Positions 33,108 through 44,356 of a stretch of 64,000 nucleotides of DNA are shown here, piece by piece. Location: the NCBI RefSeq assembly GCF_001704275.1, contig NZ_CP011533.1, positions 6,696,001 through 6,760,000 on the forward strand, given 5' to 3'. This DNA comes from Streptomyces noursei ATCC 11455. Lineage in GTDB: Bacteria > Actinomycetota > Actinomycetes > Streptomycetales > Streptomycetaceae. Under the pieces are notes generated by a model. That model had not been told where the DNA came from and did no database searches. It saw only the letters and a list, made by a program, of their open reading frames with translations. The position numbers and the translations under genes are program-made. Each line of letters starts with the position of its first letter. The first letter of the stretch is position 1.

Positions 33108-35043
33108 CCGCCGCGCCGTCCAGGGTCAGCACCGACTCGGGGTGGAACTGCACCCCCGCGAAGCCCGGGCCGCGCAGCGCGTGCACCTCCCCGGTGGCCT
33201 CGTCCCGGCTCAACTCGATGCGGTGCATGGCCAGTTCGGCCGCCGTCCGGTCGTCGCAGCGGGCCGTGAAGGTGTTGTAGAAGCCCACCGTCTCGGGCCG
33301 CCCGAAGAAGTCGATCCGCTCCTGCGCGCCCTGGAACGGGACCTCCTTGCGGACGATCTCCAACCCCAGCTCCGCGGCGAGCAGTTCGTGGCCGAGGCAG
33401 ACCCCGAGAAGGCCCTGGCGGTGCGCCGCCACGAGGTCGGAGGTCAGGGACCGCAGGAACCGCATCTTGGGGTCGGCGATGTCGGACGGGTTGCCCGGCC
33501 CCGGGCCCAGCACCACCGGACCCTGGTGCGCCAGGGCCGCAGCGCGCAGCCCCGGCTCGTCGTAGCGGCGGACCGTCACCGTCAGCCCCGAGGTGCGCAG
33601 CAGGTGCGCCAGCATCGCGGTGAAGGTGTCCTCGGCGTCGACCACCAGGGCGTGGCCGCGCAGCCCGGTCGACGGCGCGCCGTCCCCGGCGGTGGTCTGC
33701 ATCCGCAGCCAGAACGGCGCCAGGTCGGCCCGGCGGGCGTCCAGCGCGGCCCGCACCCGCGGGTCGTCGGCCAGCCGCGGCGCCGGCCCGGCCGCGGCCC
33801 GCACGGGCGTCGGCCGGACCCCCAGCGCGGTGAGCACGCCGGCCGCCTTGGCGTGCGTCTCGGCGACCTCGCCGGCCGGGTCGGAGGCGCGGACCAGGGT
33901 GGCGCCGACCGGCACCCGCAGCCGCCCTCGCGCGTCCCCGCCGTCGATGTCCGCGGTGCGGATCAGGATCGGGGAGTCCAGCGTCTGCGCCCCGGTCGCG
34001 TCCCGGCCGATCAGCGCCAGCGCGCCGGCGTAGTAGCCCCGCCCGCGGCCGTCCGGGCCGACCGGCTCGTGCCGCTCGATCACCCGGCAGGCGTTCTGCA
34101 CCGGCGACCCGGTGACCGTCGCCGCGAACATCGTCTCCTTGAGGACCTCCCGCACGTCCAGGGTGGAGCGGCCGCGCAGCTCGTACTCGGTGTGCGCGAG
34201 GTGCGCCATCTCCTTGAGCCGCGGGCCGACGACCACCCCGCCCTGGTCGCCGACGGTGCACATCATCTTCAGTTCCTCGTCGACCACCATCGACAGCTCC
34301 TCGACCTCCTTGCGGTCGCCGAGGAACGCCAGCAGGCCCTCCGCGGTGGGGCCCTCGGCCGGGTAGCGGTAGGTCCCGCTGATCGGGTTCATCACGACGG
34401 TGCCGCCGGTGGCCCGGACGTGCACCTCCGGGCTGGCGCCGACCAGCGTGCGCACGCCGGGCCGGTGCACCACGAAGGTCCAGTACGCCCCGCGCTCGCC
34501 GGCCAGCAGCCGCCGGAACAGCGCCAGCGCGTCGGCCGCCGAGAAGTCGGGGATCGTGCCCTCGAAGGTCCGGCGGATGACGAAGTTGGCGCCCTCGCCG
34601 GTGCCGATCTCCTCCCGCACCACCCGGTCGACGATCTCCGCGTAGGCCGCGTCGGTGACGTCGAAGGCCCCGTCGTCCACCCGGACGTCGTGCGCCGGGA
34701 GCGCCGTCAGCAGCGCGTCCAGCGGCAGTTCGTGGCACTCGGCCGGGCGCAGCACGGCCAGCGGGGTGCCGTCGTCGTGCGCCCGGAAGCCGCGCTCGCG
34801 GATCTGCCGGAACGGGACCAGGGTCAGCGCGTCGGTGACCGGGGCGTCCGGCACGCCCGCGCCGAGCGGGATGTCGGCCAGCCGCTCGACCTCGGTCACC
34901 TCGCCGATCAGCACCTCGACGGTGCCCCCGTCCCGGCCGGGGGCGCGGCGGCGGAGCAGGGCGAACGGCGGGCAGGCGGGGTCGAGCAGCCGCTGGACGA
35001 GCGTGGCGGCGGTGTCGGGTGCGGCCTGGGGTGCGAGGTGCAT
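33073..35043 (-). CDS. trpE: Anthranilate synthase, fused synthase and glutamine amidotransferase domains
   Basis: 656 residues. Residues about 1-450 form the chorismate-binding TrpE domain (MNPISGTYRYPAEG, VDEELKMMCTV, GSPVQNACRVIE). Residues about 465-656 form a class I amidotransferase with nucleophile Cys in GVCLGHE (about 547) and the HPE of the triad in VQFHPESVLT. It makes anthranilate from chorismate and glutamine in one chain, the Streptomyces/Rhizobium fused type. The ATG at 35043 has GGAA upstream and follows a Trp leader peptide and attenuator. Phenazine-type PhzE is the alternative family, but the tryptophan leader argues for trpE. Confidence 0.92.
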   Translation of the reverse strand: MHLAPQAAPDTAATLVQRLLDPACPPFALLRRRAPGRDGGTVEVLIGEVTEVERLADIPLGAGVPDAPVTDALTLVPFRQIRERGFRAHDDGTPLAVLRPAECHELPLDALLTALPAHDVRVDDGAFDVTDAAYAEIVDRVVREEIGTGEGANFVIRRTFEGTIPDFSAADALALFRRLLAGERGAYWTFVVHRPGVRTLVGASPEVHVRATGGTVVMNPISGTYRYPAEGPTAEGLLAFLGDRKEVEELSMVVDEELKMMCTVGDQGGVVVGPRLKEMAHLAHTEYELRGRSTLDVREVLKETMFAATVTGSPVQNACRVIERHEPVGPDGRGRGYYAGALALIGRDATGAQTLDSPILIRTADIDGGDARGRLRVPVGATLVRASDPAGEVAETHAKAAGVLTALGVRPTPVRAAAGPAPRLADDPRVRAALDARRADLAPFWLRMQTTAGDGAPSTGLRGHALVVDAEDTFTAMLAHLLRTSGLTVTVRRYDEPGLRAAALAHQGPVVLGPGPGNPSDIADPKMRFLRSLTSDLVAAHRQGLLGVCLGHELLAAELGLEIVRKEVPFQGAQERIDFFGRPETVGFYNTFTARCDDRTAAELAMHRIELSRDEATGEVHALRGPGFAGVQFHPESVLTLDGAAVTAQLLAAVLV

Positions 35044-35098
35044 GGGCGGTTCCTTCCGGGAGAGCTTCCGGTGCGGAGGGAACGGCCGTGGGAACACC

Positions 35099-35123
35099 GA
35101 AGGCCGCCCCTCGGGCGGCCTTC
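35099..35123 (-). terminator. trp attenuator hairpin
   Basis: Perfect 11-bp stem (35099-35109 with 35113-35123) with a 3-nt loop, between the leader peptide and trpE. It can form when ribosomes do not stall at the Trp codons. Confidence 0.75.
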
Positions 35124-35148
35124 GCGGTCTGTGGGATGCGTACGCGAA

Positions 35149-35211
35149 TCAGTGGGCCGCCGGCTGGGCGGTCCACCACCAGTCCATGTTCATGGTCGGT
35201 CGCGTCTGCAT
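35149..35211 (-). CDS. trpL: trp operon leader peptide (Trp-Trp-Trp)
   Basis: A 20-codon ORF from the ATG at 35211 containing MDWWWTAQPAAH, with three consecutive Trp codons, 105 bp before trpE. Internal ATGs at 35193 and 35187 give shorter versions; the start cannot be settled. Streptomyces trpE leaders with the same WWWTA-PAAH ending are known. It controls trpE by ribosome stalling when Trp-tRNA is low. Confidence 0.88.
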   Translation of the reverse strand: MQTRPTMNMDWWWTAQPAAH

Positions 35212-35289
35212 GGCCGGCACCCTATCGGATCGTCGACCACGCGGCGTCTCACAGTCCGGATGGCGGACGGACACGGCTCGGGGACCCCG

Positions 35290-36651
<1,362 letters not shown>

Positions 36652-36668
36652 CGGTTGCCGAACGACGT

Positions 36669-36700
36669 GTGGGGCGCGGATCCTGTGATCCGCGCCCCAC
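36669..36700 (+). terminator. Terminator after the DAHP synthase gene
   Basis: 14-bp perfect stem (36669-36682 with 36687-36700) and a 4-nt loop, 17 bp after the stop. Confidence 0.85.
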
Positions 36701-36738
36701 TGCGTCGCCGCGCATTGTTGCGCGCCCGCCGTCACGGG

Positions 36739-36757
36739 TAAGGTAAGGGTTACCTCA
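36739..36757. promoter_or_regulatory. Iron box (DmdR/IdeR operator) before the Bfd-type gene
   Basis: TAAGGTAAGGGTTACCTCA matches 14 of 19 positions of the actinobacterial iron box TTAGGTTAGGCTCACCTAA. It keeps the AGGT...ACCT dyad, and is 50 bp before the start codon. It is expected to be repressed by iron-loaded DmdR1/IdeR. Confidence 0.7.
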
Positions 36758-36806
36758 CTGTCGATCACCGGGATCGTCCGAGGCGCCCTTACGGAGGTGA
36801 CCCCGC

Positions 36807-37124
36807 GTGTACGTCTGCTCCTGCTTCGGCATCACCGAGCAGCAGGTCCGCGAGCACGCGGACCGGGGCGCCTGCACGCCCCGCCAGGTCGCCTCCGCGT
36901 GCAAGGCCGGCACCGACTGCGGCAGCTGCGTCCGGCGCATCCAGGCGCTGCTGGGTCGCGGTGCGTGCCCCCGTCGCGAGCTGATCGACAGCGGCGCCCC
37001 CGACGCGCTGCGGTCGGAGTCCGAGCCGTGGAGTCCGGCGCCCGAGGTGCCGGCCGCGTCTTCCGGGCCGCTGGCCGCGGAGGTGGCCGCACCGGCGCCC
37101 GCGGGCCTCCGGGCGGCCGCGTAG
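36807..37124 (+). CDS. Bacterioferritin-associated ferredoxin-type (2Fe-2S) protein
   Basis: 105 residues. The N-terminal Bfd/Fer2_BFD domain has Cys at positions 4, 6, 38 and 41, exactly the Bfd spacing (CSC and CGSC). A Pro/Ala-rich tail of about 45 residues follows. Bfd reduces the ferric core of bacterioferritin to release iron in scarcity. The neighbouring opposite-strand gene is bfr, and an iron box lies upstream. The GTG start has GGAGG at good spacing. Confidence 0.9.
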   Translation: MYVCSCFGITEQQVREHADRGACTPRQVASACKAGTDCGSCVRRIQALLGRGACPRRELIDSGAPDALRSESEPWSPAPEVPAASSGPLAAEVAAPAPAGLRAAA

Positions 37125-37164
37125 CCCCCTGGGGCGCCCCGTCGATGTGCATCGCGCCGGGCCG

Positions 37165-37641
37165 TCAGCTCGGCTGCTCGATCACCTGGGCGAGGTAGAG
37201 CGCCTCCCCGAGCTTCTCGACCAGCTCCAGCTGGGTGTCGAGGTAGTCGATGTGGTGCTCCTCGTCGGCCAGGATGTCCTCGAAGATGTTGGCCGAGGTG
37301 ACGTCCCCCTTCGCGCGCATGACCTCGATGCCGCGCTTGAGCCGGTCGATCGCCTCCACCTCGATCTGCCGGTCGGCCTGGAACATCTCGGTGACGGTCT
37401 GGCCGACCCGGACGTGGAACAGCCGCTGGTAGTTCGGCAGCCCTTCGAGGAAGAGGATGCGGTCGGTCAGCGTCTCCGCGTGCTTCATCTCGTCGAAGGA
37501 CTCGGCGCGGGTGTACTTGGCGAGCTTGTACCAGCCGAAGTTCTCCTGCATCTTCGCGTGCAGGAAGTACTGGTTGATCGCGGTCAGCTCCGCGGTCAGC
37601 TGCTCGTTGAGGAATTCGATGACCTCGGGGTCGCCCTGCAT
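37165..37641 (-). CDS. bfr: Bacterioferritin
   Basis: A 158-residue haem-containing iron-storage protein. Family residues sit at canonical positions: ferroxidase Glu18, Glu51 and His54, and haem-ligand Met52. Later ligands occur in the DILADEEHHIDYL helix. It assembles as a 24-mer and oxidises Fe(II) for storage. It converges on the Bfd-type gene. The upstream sequence at 37716-37729 has TAAGT-TCAC-ACTTA, a possible operator or -10 region. Confidence 0.96.
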   Translation of the reverse strand: MQGDPEVIEFLNEQLTAELTAINQYFLHAKMQENFGWYKLAKYTRAESFDEMKHAETLTDRILFLEGLPNYQRLFHVRVGQTVTEMFQADRQIEVEAIDRLKRGIEVMRAKGDVTSANIFEDILADEEHHIDYLDTQLELVEKLGEALYLAQVIEQPS

Positions 37642-37796
37642 GGCTGCGGGCCCCTTTCACGCGAGTTCTGGGCAGGTGCCGCGCATCCTTGCACCGCCCT
37701 GAGCGGGCCGTCCAGTAAGTTCACACTTAGCACGAGTTGCCCGATTCCATCCCGCCCTGGTCATCGGCACCCCGTACGGTCTGACACCATGGGGGC

Positions 37797-38417
37797 ATGG
37801 GCCAGCCGGAAAGTCGCGACGAGGAGCCTGTGCTGCCTCCGGGACAGCGGCTCCAGAGGGGCTGGCCGGTGACGCACTACGGACCGGTCCCGAAGTTCCG
37901 GCCCGAGCGCTGGGAGTTCCGGGTCTTCGGCGCCACCGCCGACGGTGCCAAGCACTGCTGGACCCACGAGGAGTTCACGGCTCTCCCGTACACCACCGTC
38001 GTCGCCGACATGCACTGCGTCACCAAGTTCAGCATGCTGGGCGCCGAATGGGGCGGGGTGCTGACCCGCACGATCCTTGAGCTGGCGCCCCCCGCGCCCG
38101 AGGCCACCCATGTGATGGTGTGGGCCGAGTACGGCTTCAGCTCCAACCTCCGGCTCACCGACTTCGGCGCGCAGGACTGCCTGTTCGCCACCCACCGCTC
38201 CGGCGAGCTGCTCACCGCCGAACACGGCTTCCCGGTCCGGCTGATCGTGCCGCACCTCTACGCCTGGAAGGGCCCCAAGTGGGTCCGCGGCATCGAGTAC
38301 ATGACGGCCGACCGCCGCGGCTTCTGGGAGGAGCGCGGCTACCACAACCTCGGCGACCCCTGGCGCGAGCAGCGCTACTCCTACCAGGAGGAGCCGGGCG
38401 AGGGCCCGGAGCTCTGA
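37797..38417 (+). CDS. Sulfite oxidase-like molybdopterin-binding oxidoreductase
   Basis: A 206-residue soluble protein consisting of one SUOX-type molybdopterin domain. The Mo-ligand Cys is in ADMHCVTKFSMLGAEWGGV. RLIVPHLYAWKGPKWVRGIEYM is the other conserved block. It lacks signal peptide, haem and dimerisation domains, so it is the short cytoplasmic variety. TACGGT at 37775-37780 is a plausible -10. The electron donor is unknown. Confidence 0.88.
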   Translation: MGQPESRDEEPVLPPGQRLQRGWPVTHYGPVPKFRPERWEFRVFGATADGAKHCWTHEEFTALPYTTVVADMHCVTKFSMLGAEWGGVLTRTILELAPPAPEATHVMVWAEYGFSSNLRLTDFGAQDCLFATHRSGELLTAEHGFPVRLIVPHLYAWKGPKWVRGIEYMTADRRGFWEERGYHNLGDPWREQRYSYQEEPGEGPEL

Positions 38418-38447
38418 AGGCCCGGCCCGCCCGGCCCCGTGCCGGGT

Positions 38448-39347
38448 TCAGGGCAGCCGCAGTTCCTTCAGCCGCGCCACGTCCGCGGCGTGGCCCTCCT
38501 CGCCGCCCGGGGTCTCGATCACCAACGGCACACCGGCGGTCGCGGGATGCGCGAACAGCTCGGCGAACGGCTCCGCGCCGATGTGGCCGGCGCCGATGTT
38601 CGCGTGCCGGTCCTTGTGCGCGCCGACCACGTCCTTGGAGTCATTGGCGTGGATCAGCTTCAGCCGGCCCTCGCCGGTGACCTCGACCAACTCGTCCAGC
38701 AGCGCCTTCGTCCCGCCCGGCGCCGCCATGTCGTGCCCGGCCGCGAACGCGTGACAGGTGTCCAGGCAGACCCCGAGCCGCGGATGCCGGTCCAACGCGT
38801 CGAAGTACGGGCCCAGGTCCTCCGCCAGCGCGCACAGCGAGGAGCCCTGGCCGGCCGTGGGCTCCAGCAGCAGCCAGGGGTCGTCGTCCCGCGTCAGCTC
38901 GTCCAGCAGCGGCCGGACCTGCTCCCTGACCTGTGCCAGTGCCGTCTCCCGCGGGCGTCCGCCGGTCGCCGAGCCGGTGTGCACGACCACCCCGAGCGCG
39001 CCGATCTCCCGGCCGCGGCGCAGCGAGTGGCGCAGCGACGCCACGGACTTCTCGACCGTCGCCGGGGTGTGCGACCCGAAGCTGATCAGGTATGGCGCGT
39101 GCACATAGGCCGGGATGCCGTCCTGGGCGCAGCGCTCGCGGAACGCCGCATCCTGCTCGGGGTTTCCGGGCGGTGTCGCCCAGCCGCGCGGATTGGCGAC
39201 GAAGACCTGGACGACCTCGCAGCCGAGCTGCCGGGCGTACGACAGGCCCACCTTGGCCAGGCCGCCGGCCACCGGCACATGGCCGCCGACCGGATTGCGT
39301 GCGCGGGCGCGCAGGGCGGCGCCCTCGGGGGACAGGGGAGTACTCAC
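38448..39347 (-). CDS. nfo: Deoxyribonuclease IV (AP endonuclease IV family)
   Basis: A 299-residue TIM-barrel enzyme that incises DNA at abasic sites. Zinc ligands are recognisable in VVVHTGSA, LLLEP, VCLDTCHAFAAGHD, IHANDSKD and the Glu near the C-terminus (VIETPGGEEGH). The GTG at 39347 is used because GGHVPVAGGL, the first strand, follows closely. An upstream in-frame extension is Arg/Pro-rich and non-conserved in character. It lies just downstream of the kinase gene on the same strand. Confidence 0.9.
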   Translation of the reverse strand: MSTPLSPEGAALRARARNPVGGHVPVAGGLAKVGLSYARQLGCEVVQVFVANPRGWATPPGNPEQDAAFRERCAQDGIPAYVHAPYLISFGSHTPATVEKSVASLRHSLRRGREIGALGVVVHTGSATGGRPRETALAQVREQVRPLLDELTRDDDPWLLLEPTAGQGSSLCALAEDLGPYFDALDRHPRLGVCLDTCHAFAAGHDMAAPGGTKALLDELVEVTGEGRLKLIHANDSKDVVGAHKDRHANIGAGHIGAEPFAELFAHPATAGVPLVIETPGGEEGHAADVARLKELRLP

Positions 39348-39407
39348 CCTCCCAGGGTGCCAGGTGCCGCGCGGCCGTCCGCGGGGCACCCGGGCCACCG
39401 GGTCTTC

Positions 39408-41384
39408 CTACAGCGCGCCCTTGAGCCGGATCGTGATCGTGCTGCCCTTGGGCGCCTGGTCGCCGGCCGCGACCGACTGGGACGCGACGCTGTCCTGCGG
39501 GAACAGGAACGGCCGGTCCACCGCGACCTTGAAGCCGAGGTCGGTCAGCGCCTTGGTGGCGTCCGCGGTGTTCATCCCGCCGACGTCCGGCACGGCGACC
39601 ATCTCCGGGCCCTTGGAGAGCGTCAGGGTGACCGTCTCGCCCTTGCCCAGGGTGCCGCCGGCGCCGGGCGACTGCCGGGCCACGCTGTCCTTGTCCTGCG
39701 GCGCGAAGACCGGCTGATCGGCGAACTGCACCCGGAAGCCGGCCTGCTGCAGCGCCGCCGCGGCGTCCTGGCGGCCCTTGCCGACCACGTTCGGCACGTC
39801 CACCGGCGCGCCCCGGCTGACGGTGAGCGCCACCGCGGTGTCCGGCCGCCGGGTGCTGCCCGGTGCCGGGTCCGTACGGATCACCGACCCCTTGGCGACC
39901 TCGTCGCTGAACGCCCGGGTCTCGGTGCCCGGCACCAGGCCCAGGTCGCGCAGCTTGCGCCGGGCGTCCGCGAGCGGGGTGCCGGCCAGGTCGGGGATGG
40001 TGACCTTCTCCGGGCCACGGGAGACGACCAGGGTGACCGTGCCGTTGCCGCGGATCCGCTGCCCGGTCTCCGGCTTCGTCGCCATCACGTGGTCGCGCTG
40101 GACGTTGGGGCTGAAGCCGCGCTCGACCTTCACCCGCAGTCCCTCGTCGTGCAGCGCCTTCTGGGCCTTGGCCTGCGTCATGTCCAGCACCGCCGGGACG
40201 TGGGTGAACTGGCCGACGTTGATGTACCAGACGCCGGTGCCGATGCCCAGGACCAGCAGCACGGCCGCCACGAGGGTGAGGATCCGCCGCTGCCGGAGCC
40301 GCCCCCCGGCCGGGGGCGCGGTGTGCGCCGGTGGCGCCGGGCGCAGCCGGGTGGTCCGGCCGTCCTCGGGTGCGGCGTCCGCCGGCGGCATCTCCAGCCG
40401 GCTGGTGCGGTTCAGCTCCGCCTCGCCCTCGACGGGCAGCGCGAGCTGGGTGCCGGCCGGGCGCGGGATCACGTCCGTCCGCTCGTCGTCCGCGGACGCC
40501 TCCCTGGCCTGCGGCGGGACGACGTCCAGCTGTGCGTCGGTCAGCCGCGCGCGGGCCGCGCGGGCCCGGGCGAGCAGCGCCACCGCGTCCTGCGGGCGCT
40601 GCTGCGGGGCGCGGGCGGTGGCCGCCGCGACCAGCTCGTCCAGCTCCGGCGCCAGGCCCGGCACCAGCTCGGAGGGCGGGGTGATGTCGTCGTGCAGATG
40701 GCTGTAGAGGATCTGCGCCGCGGAGCCGCCGGTGTGCGGCTTGCCGCCGGTGAGCATCTCGTAGAGCACCACACCGCAGGCGTAGACGTCGACCCGGGCG
40801 TCCGCGGTGCCGTGCTCCATCTGCTCGGGGGCGAGGTAGGAGACCGTGCCCAGGACCGAGCCGGTGGAGGCGGTGGTGTGCGTGTCCACCGCGCGCACCA
40901 GGCCGAAGTCGGCGACCTTGACCCGGCCGTCGTCGCCGATCAGGACGTTCTCCGGCTTCATGTCGCGGTGCACCAGGCCGGCGCGGTGCGCGGCCCCCAG
41001 CGCGGCCAGGATCGGCTCCAGGATGTCCAGGGCGGCCCGCGGCTGCAGGGCGCCCCGCTCGCGCAGCACGTCGCGCAGCGTGCAGCCGGCGACGTACTCC
41101 ATGGCCAGATAGACGTAGGTGCCGTCGGTGCCCTGGTCGAAGACGCCGACCACGTTCGGGTGCGAGAGCCGGGCGACGGACTTGGCCTCCCGGATGAAGC
41201 GGTCGACGAACGCCCCGTCCACGGCCAGGCTCGGGTGCATCACCTTCAGCGCGAGCACGCGGTCCAGCCGGGTGTCCATGGCCTGGTAGACGGTGGCCAT
41301 GCCCCCGGCGGCGATGCGCCCCTCGACGCGATAGCGACCGTCGAGCAGCTGGCCCACGAGCGGGTCCTGCAGCGTCGTATCCAC
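39408..41384 (-). CDS. PASTA-domain Ser/Thr protein kinase (PknL/PknB type)
   Basis: 658 residues. Kinase domain about 10-275: GRIAAGGMATVY loop, LALKVMHP Lys, HRDMKPEN catalytic loop, DFG, APEQ. A juxtamembrane disordered stretch leads to one transmembrane helix (about 365-390), then four PASTA repeats (about 395-658). PASTA repeats bind muropeptides. Its neighbours (DAHP synthase gene, Rv2175c-like gene) match those of M. tuberculosis pknL. The GTG at 41384 is chosen by domain start. Confidence 0.92.
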   Translation of the reverse strand: MDTTLQDPLVGQLLDGRYRVEGRIAAGGMATVYQAMDTRLDRVLALKVMHPSLAVDGAFVDRFIREAKSVARLSHPNVVGVFDQGTDGTYVYLAMEYVAGCTLRDVLRERGALQPRAALDILEPILAALGAAHRAGLVHRDMKPENVLIGDDGRVKVADFGLVRAVDTHTTASTGSVLGTVSYLAPEQMEHGTADARVDVYACGVVLYEMLTGGKPHTGGSAAQILYSHLHDDITPPSELVPGLAPELDELVAAATARAPQQRPQDAVALLARARAARARLTDAQLDVVPPQAREASADDERTDVIPRPAGTQLALPVEGEAELNRTSRLEMPPADAAPEDGRTTRLRPAPPAHTAPPAGGRLRQRRILTLVAAVLLVLGIGTGVWYINVGQFTHVPAVLDMTQAKAQKALHDEGLRVKVERGFSPNVQRDHVMATKPETGQRIRGNGTVTLVVSRGPEKVTIPDLAGTPLADARRKLRDLGLVPGTETRAFSDEVAKGSVIRTDPAPGSTRRPDTAVALTVSRGAPVDVPNVVGKGRQDAAAALQQAGFRVQFADQPVFAPQDKDSVARQSPGAGGTLGKGETVTLTLSKGPEMVAVPDVGGMNTADATKALTDLGFKVAVDRPFLFPQDSVASQSVAAGDQAPKGSTITIRLKGAL

Positions 41385-41571
41385 GGCAGACGAGTCTACG
41401 AGCCCGCGCCGACACGCCGGGCGCCCCGGCCACTCTCCTGGGCTACCGCAGCGGAACCGTGACAAGGGGCGGCCGCCGGGACGGCGCCCCGGGCACGGAA
41501 TAATCCGGTCCCGGCCGTGGTCGCTCCCCAAGGGGGCGTCACGCGGCACACCGCACCAGAAGGGGGACCTC

Positions 41572-41979
41572 ATGACGACGCTGCTGATGATCGGTGAGCT
41601 GGCCCGGCGGACCGGTACCACCGAGCGGCTGCTGCGCTACTACGAGGAGCAGGGGCTGCTCAGCCCCGAACGGACCGCGGCCGGCTACCGCGTCTACGAG
41701 GAGGCCGACATCGCCCAGGTCCGCCGCATCCGCACGCTGCTGACCTCCGGGCTGAACACCGCGACCATCGCGCAGGTGCTGCCCTGTCTGCGCGACGACG
41801 ACGGCCGCCTGGTGCCGACCTGTCCGCAGCTGGTCGGCGAGCTCCACCGGGAGCGCGCACGGCTCACCGACTCCATCGAGGCCCTGCTGGCCTCCCGGAG
41901 CCTGTTGGACGAGGTGATCACCGCCGCCCCGCCGGAGTTCGCCGACCTGGTCGGGGCGGCGGCGGACCGCCCCGGGCCC

Positions 41980-42000
<21 letters not shown>
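41572..42000 (+). CDS. MerR-family transcriptional regulator
   Basis: 142 residues. Helix-turn-helix MIGELARRTGTTERLLRYYEEQGLLSPERTAAGYRVY at the N-terminus (two runs), a dimerisation helix, and a short C-terminus with Cys in LPCLRDDD and PTCPQ. A metal or thiol ligand is possible but not established. AAGGGGGAC precedes the ATG. The stop codon lies in the first copy of a 24-bp tandem repeat shared with the convergent thiG end. The target genes are unknown. Confidence 0.88.
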
Positions 42001-42878
<878 letters not shown>

Positions 42879-43130
42879 TCAGCCTCCCTGGACGGCGGTC
42901 AGCACCTCGACGCGGTCGCCGTCGCCGAGCGCGGTGGTGGGCCACTGGCTGCGCGGCACCACGGTCTCGTTGACCGCGGCGGCCACCCCGGCCGGTGCCT
43001 GGGACAGCGTGGCGACCAGCCGGTCGAGGGTCAGCCCGCCCGGGATCCGGCGGGCCTCCCCGTTGACGGAGACCGACAGCGTGCGGCCCTCGGGGACATC
43101 GGGGCCGTCGGGGGTACCGGGGGCGTTCAT
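42879..43130 (-). CDS. thiS: Sulfur carrier protein ThiS
   Basis: An 83-residue ubiquitin-like carrier ending in the required Gly-Gly (AVQGG). It carries a C-terminal thiocarboxylate as sulfur donor for ThiG. The N-terminus has about 15 extra residues. It overlaps thiO by 4 bp, so translation is coupled. Confidence 0.93.
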   Translation of the reverse strand: MNAPGTPDGPDVPEGRTLSVSVNGEARRIPGGLTLDRLVATLSQAPAGVAAAVNETVVPRSQWPTTALGDGDRVEVLTAVQGG

Positions 43131-44344
43131 ACGGGCTGCTCCTCTGGGGCGCGGGTGCGCTCGGTCCCCCGGGCGGTGGGGGAGAAGCGCGTGGGGGAGA
43201 AGGGGCGGGCCTCTTCCGGGACGGTCCCGGTGGCCAGCACCTCGGCCATCACGTCACCGGTGACCGGCGTCAGCAGGACGCCGTTGCGGAAGTGGCCGGT
43301 GGCCAGGTGAAGGCCGGGCAGCTCGGTCGGCCCGAGCAGCGGCGCGTTGTCCGGGGAGCCTGGGCGCAGCCCGGCGCGGCTCTCGGTCAGCGGCAGCTCG
43401 GTGAGGCCCGGGACCAGCTCGTGGGCGTCCCGCAGCAGCTCGTAGACGCCGCCCGCGGTGACCGTGGTGTCCCAGCCCAGCTCCTCGCTGGTGGCACCGA
43501 GGACCAGTTCACCGCTCTCCCGGGGCACCAGGTAGAGGGGGTTGCCACGGACCACGGCCCGTACGGTGCGGGAGAGGAACGGCCGGCTGCCCGGCGGCGG
43601 GTCCGGCAGCCGCAGCCGCAGCACCTGCCCCTTGACGGGGCGCACCGGTGGCAGCACGGCCTCCGGCACCCCGGCCAGCCGGCCGCTGCGGCTGCCCCCG
43701 GCCAGCACGACCTGACCGGCCGCCAGCCGTGTCCCGTCGGCGAGTTCGGCGCCCGAGGCGCGCCCGCCGGCGGTCGTCAGGCGCTCCGCCCAGGTGCGGT
43801 GGAAGACAACCCCGGCCCGCTCGCAGGCCGCCAGCAGGGCGCCCGCCAACCGGCGCGGATCGACCTGGTGATCACCGTCCACCTGGAGGCCGCCGCGTAC
43901 CCCGGGGGCGAGCATCGGCTCCAGCCGGCGGCACTCGCGTCCGGTCAGCCACTGGGAGTCCAGCCCGGACCGGACCTGGAGGGCGTGCAGTTCCCGCAGA
44001 TGGGCGCGGTCGTCGGCGTCCAGCGCGACGGCCAGCGTGCCGCACGGCCGGTAGCCGATCCGCTGCCCGCTCGCCTCCTCCAGCTCCTGCGCGAAGCGCG
44101 GATAGCGGCGTGCCGAGGCCAGGTTGAGCCCCAGCAGCGTCTCCTCGCCGTAGTGCAGCTCGGTGACCGCGGCCAGCATGCCGCCCGCGACGTACGCCGC
44201 GCCGCCGCCGGGCGCGGGGTCCGCCACCGCGACCCGCAGCCCGCGGCCGGCAGCCCGCCAGGCGGTGACCAGCCCGATGATGCCGCCCCCGACGACCAGC
44301 ACGTCGGGGTGCGGTGGTGTGGCGGATGGATGCAATGGATGCAT
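43127..44344 (-). CDS. thiO: Glycine oxidase ThiO
   Basis: A 405-residue FAD-dependent amine oxidase of the DAO family that supplies dehydroglycine for thiazole synthesis. The FAD motif VLVVGGGIIGLVTAWRAAGRG is split here as VVGGGIIGLVTAW. The C-terminal block is LRPGSPDNAPLLG then GHFRNGVLLTPVTG. The ATG at 44344 lies 13 nt after the TPP-riboswitch 3' end, which overlaps the likely ribosome-binding site. First gene of thiOSG. Confidence 0.93.
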   Translation of the reverse strand: MHPLHPSATPPHPDVLVVGGGIIGLVTAWRAAGRGLRVAVADPAPGGGAAYVAGGMLAAVTELHYGEETLLGLNLASARRYPRFAQELEEASGQRIGYRPCGTLAVALDADDRAHLRELHALQVRSGLDSQWLTGRECRRLEPMLAPGVRGGLQVDGDHQVDPRRLAGALLAACERAGVVFHRTWAERLTTAGGRASGAELADGTRLAAGQVVLAGGSRSGRLAGVPEAVLPPVRPVKGQVLRLRLPDPPPGSRPFLSRTVRAVVRGNPLYLVPRESGELVLGATSEELGWDTTVTAGGVYELLRDAHELVPGLTELPLTESRAGLRPGSPDNAPLLGPTELPGLHLATGHFRNGVLLTPVTGDVMAEVLATGTVPEEARPFSPTRFSPTARGTERTRAPEEQPV

Positions 44345-44356
44345 GGGCGTCCAGCC

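Noticed and set aside
38439..41462. 1007-codon plus-strand open frame over nfo and the kinase
   Set aside because: Antisense shadow with Arg/Gly/Val-rich noise and no domain; the minus-strand frames carry complete kinase, PASTA and endonuclease motifs.
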